Shown in pieces: positions 8,901 to 9,303 of a stretch of DNA of 9,303 nt. The stretch is from an uncultured Muribaculaceae bacterium (GTDB lineage Bacteria > Bacteroidota > Bacteroidia > Bacteroidales > Muribaculaceae), in NCBI GenBank assembly GCA_910583795.1, contig CAJTZQ010000102.1, positions 1-9,303 of the forward strand, in the 5' to 3' direction. The position numbers were made by a program, and so were the translations under genes. Each line of letters opens with the position of its first letter. Within the stretch, counting starts at the first letter, position 1. A model generated the notes under the pieces. The model had not been told where the DNA came from. It saw only the letters and a list, made by a program, of their open reading frames with translations, and did not search any database.

Positions 8901-9225
8901 TCCAGGGTCCGGCGAGACCTACGAGTGCAGGTTTGATCACATGGTTATAGTAGATGAAATGGCGCTCCTTTATTTTGTCGTAAGCCATCTGTATTCTACC
9001 TCCCAGTTCGGGAAGCACCATAACCTTTATATATTCATTTTCAATGAAAACTGCATTATATTCCTTGTCGGTTTTTGTGTCGGCTATCGATTCGATCACC
9101 TGATAGGGATAGACACTTCCGCTTGATCCCTGATATACCCGTTTTTCGAGGAAAACAGGATTTTTATCGGGTTTCCCGACTTCATAAGTAGGGATAACAA
9201 CCTTTTCTTTCCAAGCTTTTACCAT
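5905..9225 (-). CDS. DUF5107-type mutarotase-fold protein with C-terminal TPR solenoid
   Basis: About 1106 residues from the ATG at 9225 (numbering below uses this start). There is no signal peptide: the protein begins MVKAWKEKVV, so it is predicted to be cytoplasmic. Residues about 30-350 form a domain of the galactose-mutarotase-like superfold that I recognise as DUF5107-type, with ELGGRI at 73-78, GGIEFNWPQHHR at 111-122 and YIELMAGVF from 309 on, whose Glu311 resembles the C-terminal catalytic Glu of aldose 1-epimerases. A small beta-rich segment (about 350-435) and a linker with PPAAEAPLSPED follow. From about 455 to 1080 there are roughly eleven tetratricopeptide repeats, with spacing and Gly/Ala/Tyr positions typical of TPR (for example YNLGVACFYQGK, WYYLGWNLLRAGD, LALAYFNKRNDP). 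It overlaps the GH2 gene by 4 bases and is the first gene of that operon inside the window. Proteins with this architecture are common beside glycosidase genes in Bacteroidota and Firmicutes. The family suggests sugar binding or modification, but I know of no proven reaction to assign. A TTG at 9234 would add three residues. Confidence 0.88.
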   Translation of the reverse strand: MVKAWKEKVVIPTYEVGKPDKNPVFLEKRVYQGSSGSVYPYQVIESIADTKTDKEYNAVFIENEYIKVMVLPELGGRIQMAYDKIKERHFIYYNHVIKPALVGLAGPWISGGIEFNWPQHHRPSTFMPVDCTIRENSDGSISVLVNEIERMFHQKGMAAFTLRPGCAYLEIEGTLYNPTPLPQTFLWWANPAVAVNEHYRSVFPPDINAVFDHGKRAVSSFPIATGTYYKMDYSAGVDIANYKNIFVPTSYMGVNSKFNFEGGYECDTRAGMLHVASHHVSPGKKQWTWGNGDFGRAWDRNLTDEDGPYIELMAGVFTENQPDFSWLMPFEEKHFKQYFLPYRELGMVKNASKDIIFNIEQADDGFACLKIQSTSSQEIGISIKSNNSVLLSDSLQITPEKIAEITIDLQGNDINSVEVYILKNGKTVLSWIPQPDEIKKLPPAAEAPLSPEDTKTVEELYLTGLHLEQYRHATYSPLDYYEEGLRRDPGDIRCNNAMGLWYIRKGRFDIAEKYLSKALQRQIKRNPNPYDGEILYNLGVACFYQGKTTQAYDYFYKSTWNAAWQDAGFLWCARISAASGNYDDAMYELERCLARNAHNHQGRALKSLILHKTGKDEEAISLADKSLEIDPFNFGALFVKYLADKNVSTLNNFISLMRSEPHNYDEVAIDFTLAGQFDVAAQVWGIPIEKGYTTPMTWYYLGWNLLRAGDNNRAIEAFKKGSESDPSGCFPNRNEAVVALNDAIQIDPQDPVAPYLLGNLYYNNRQYDLAVSLWERSRELNHSFPTVWRNLALAYFNKRNDPKKAVRFMEEAYNLDMSDARILMELDQLYRRIQKPHSQRLKFLEEHMREVEQRDDLYLEYTSLLNFTGNHLRAKEMIDNRIFHPWEGGEGKVPAQYQYCRMGLANEAFEKGDYDEVISLMNECLSYPENLGEGKLYGAQENDFLYMIALAYHKKGDSDNAAKYFRMATDGPIDPAPALYYNDAKPHKIYYAGLAFRALGMEEKARGYFNKLADYGRQHYHDAVTMDYFAVSLPDLLIWDDSLDTRNRVHCLFMLALGHAGLGDTAKSTKYLDEAASLDPNHYDIKEFNRLRMLNMEVSKQNKKAL

Positions 9226-9232
9226 CTTATTC

Positions 9233-9258
9233 AATTGATAATTAGTAATTGATAATCA
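9233..9258. repeat. Imperfect direct repeat in the operon leader
   Basis: AATTGATAATTA (9233-9244) and AATTGATAATCA (9247-9258) are 11/12 identical with a 14-base period. They lie immediately upstream of the start of the DUF5107-TPR gene, and the alternative TTG start falls at the edge of the first copy. That is one reason to prefer the ATG at 9225. AT-rich repeats of this sort are frequent in Bacteroidales leaders and may keep the ribosome-binding region unstructured; a regulatory role is not shown. Confidence 0.4.
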
Positions 9259-9263
9259 TTAGT

Positions 9264-9278
9264 GGTGAAATATTCACC
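9264..9278. promoter_or_regulatory. Perfect palindrome upstream of the DUF5107-GH2 operon (possible operator)
   Basis: GGTGAAATATTCACC is a perfect inverted repeat: arms of six bases (GGTGAA/TTCACC) around ATA, centred about 46 bases upstream of the ATG at 9225. It is followed by an AT-rich stretch. Length and symmetry suit a dimeric repressor or activator site, or a short hairpin in the leader RNA. No regulator gene is in the window and no recognisable Bacteroides promoter box was found next to it, so the role is inferred from symmetry and position only. Confidence 0.4.
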
Positions 9279-9303
9279 GGATAGTAAAAAAGTTTAATAA
9301 AAA

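Overview
The window looks like part of a Bacteroidales chromosome (Bacteroidota). I suspect a gut commensal such as Muribaculaceae or a Bacteroides relative, but the genus cannot be fixed from this sequence alone. Clues are the absence of Shine-Dalgarno-like leaders, a lipoprotein with acidic residues directly after the lipid-bearing cysteine, an outer-membrane barrel ending in Phe, and a carbohydrate-active gene pair of a type common in this phylum. Four protein genes fill about 95% of the window. There is no RNA gene, insertion sequence, CRISPR array or gap over 300 bases.

Left half (plus strand): a leader of about 160 bases, then a 672-residue coiled-coil lipoprotein. After 42 bases comes a 251-residue outer-membrane beta-barrel protein. 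The two are probably co-transcribed and form an envelope module: a lipid-anchored helical stalk or hairpin, and a small barrel. I do not recognise a function for either.

Right half (minus strand): a 1106-residue protein without a signal peptide, combining a DUF5107-type (galactose-mutarotase-like) N-terminal domain with a long TPR solenoid. It overlaps by 4 bases (ATGA) an exported 909-residue glycoside hydrolase family 2 (GH2) enzyme with both catalytic glutamates in place. This is a carbohydrate-utilisation operon. No SusC/SusD transporter or regulator lies inside the window; the operon's upstream side is cut by the window edge at 9303.

The two units converge on a 198-base spacer containing a strong GC-rich hairpin that can act as a terminator, best placed for the minus-strand operon. 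The points most worth attention are the equal-armed architecture and compositional mosaicism of the lipoprotein, the coupling of a predicted cytoplasmic DUF5107-TPR protein to a periplasmic GH2, and a perfect 15-base palindrome upstream of the operon.
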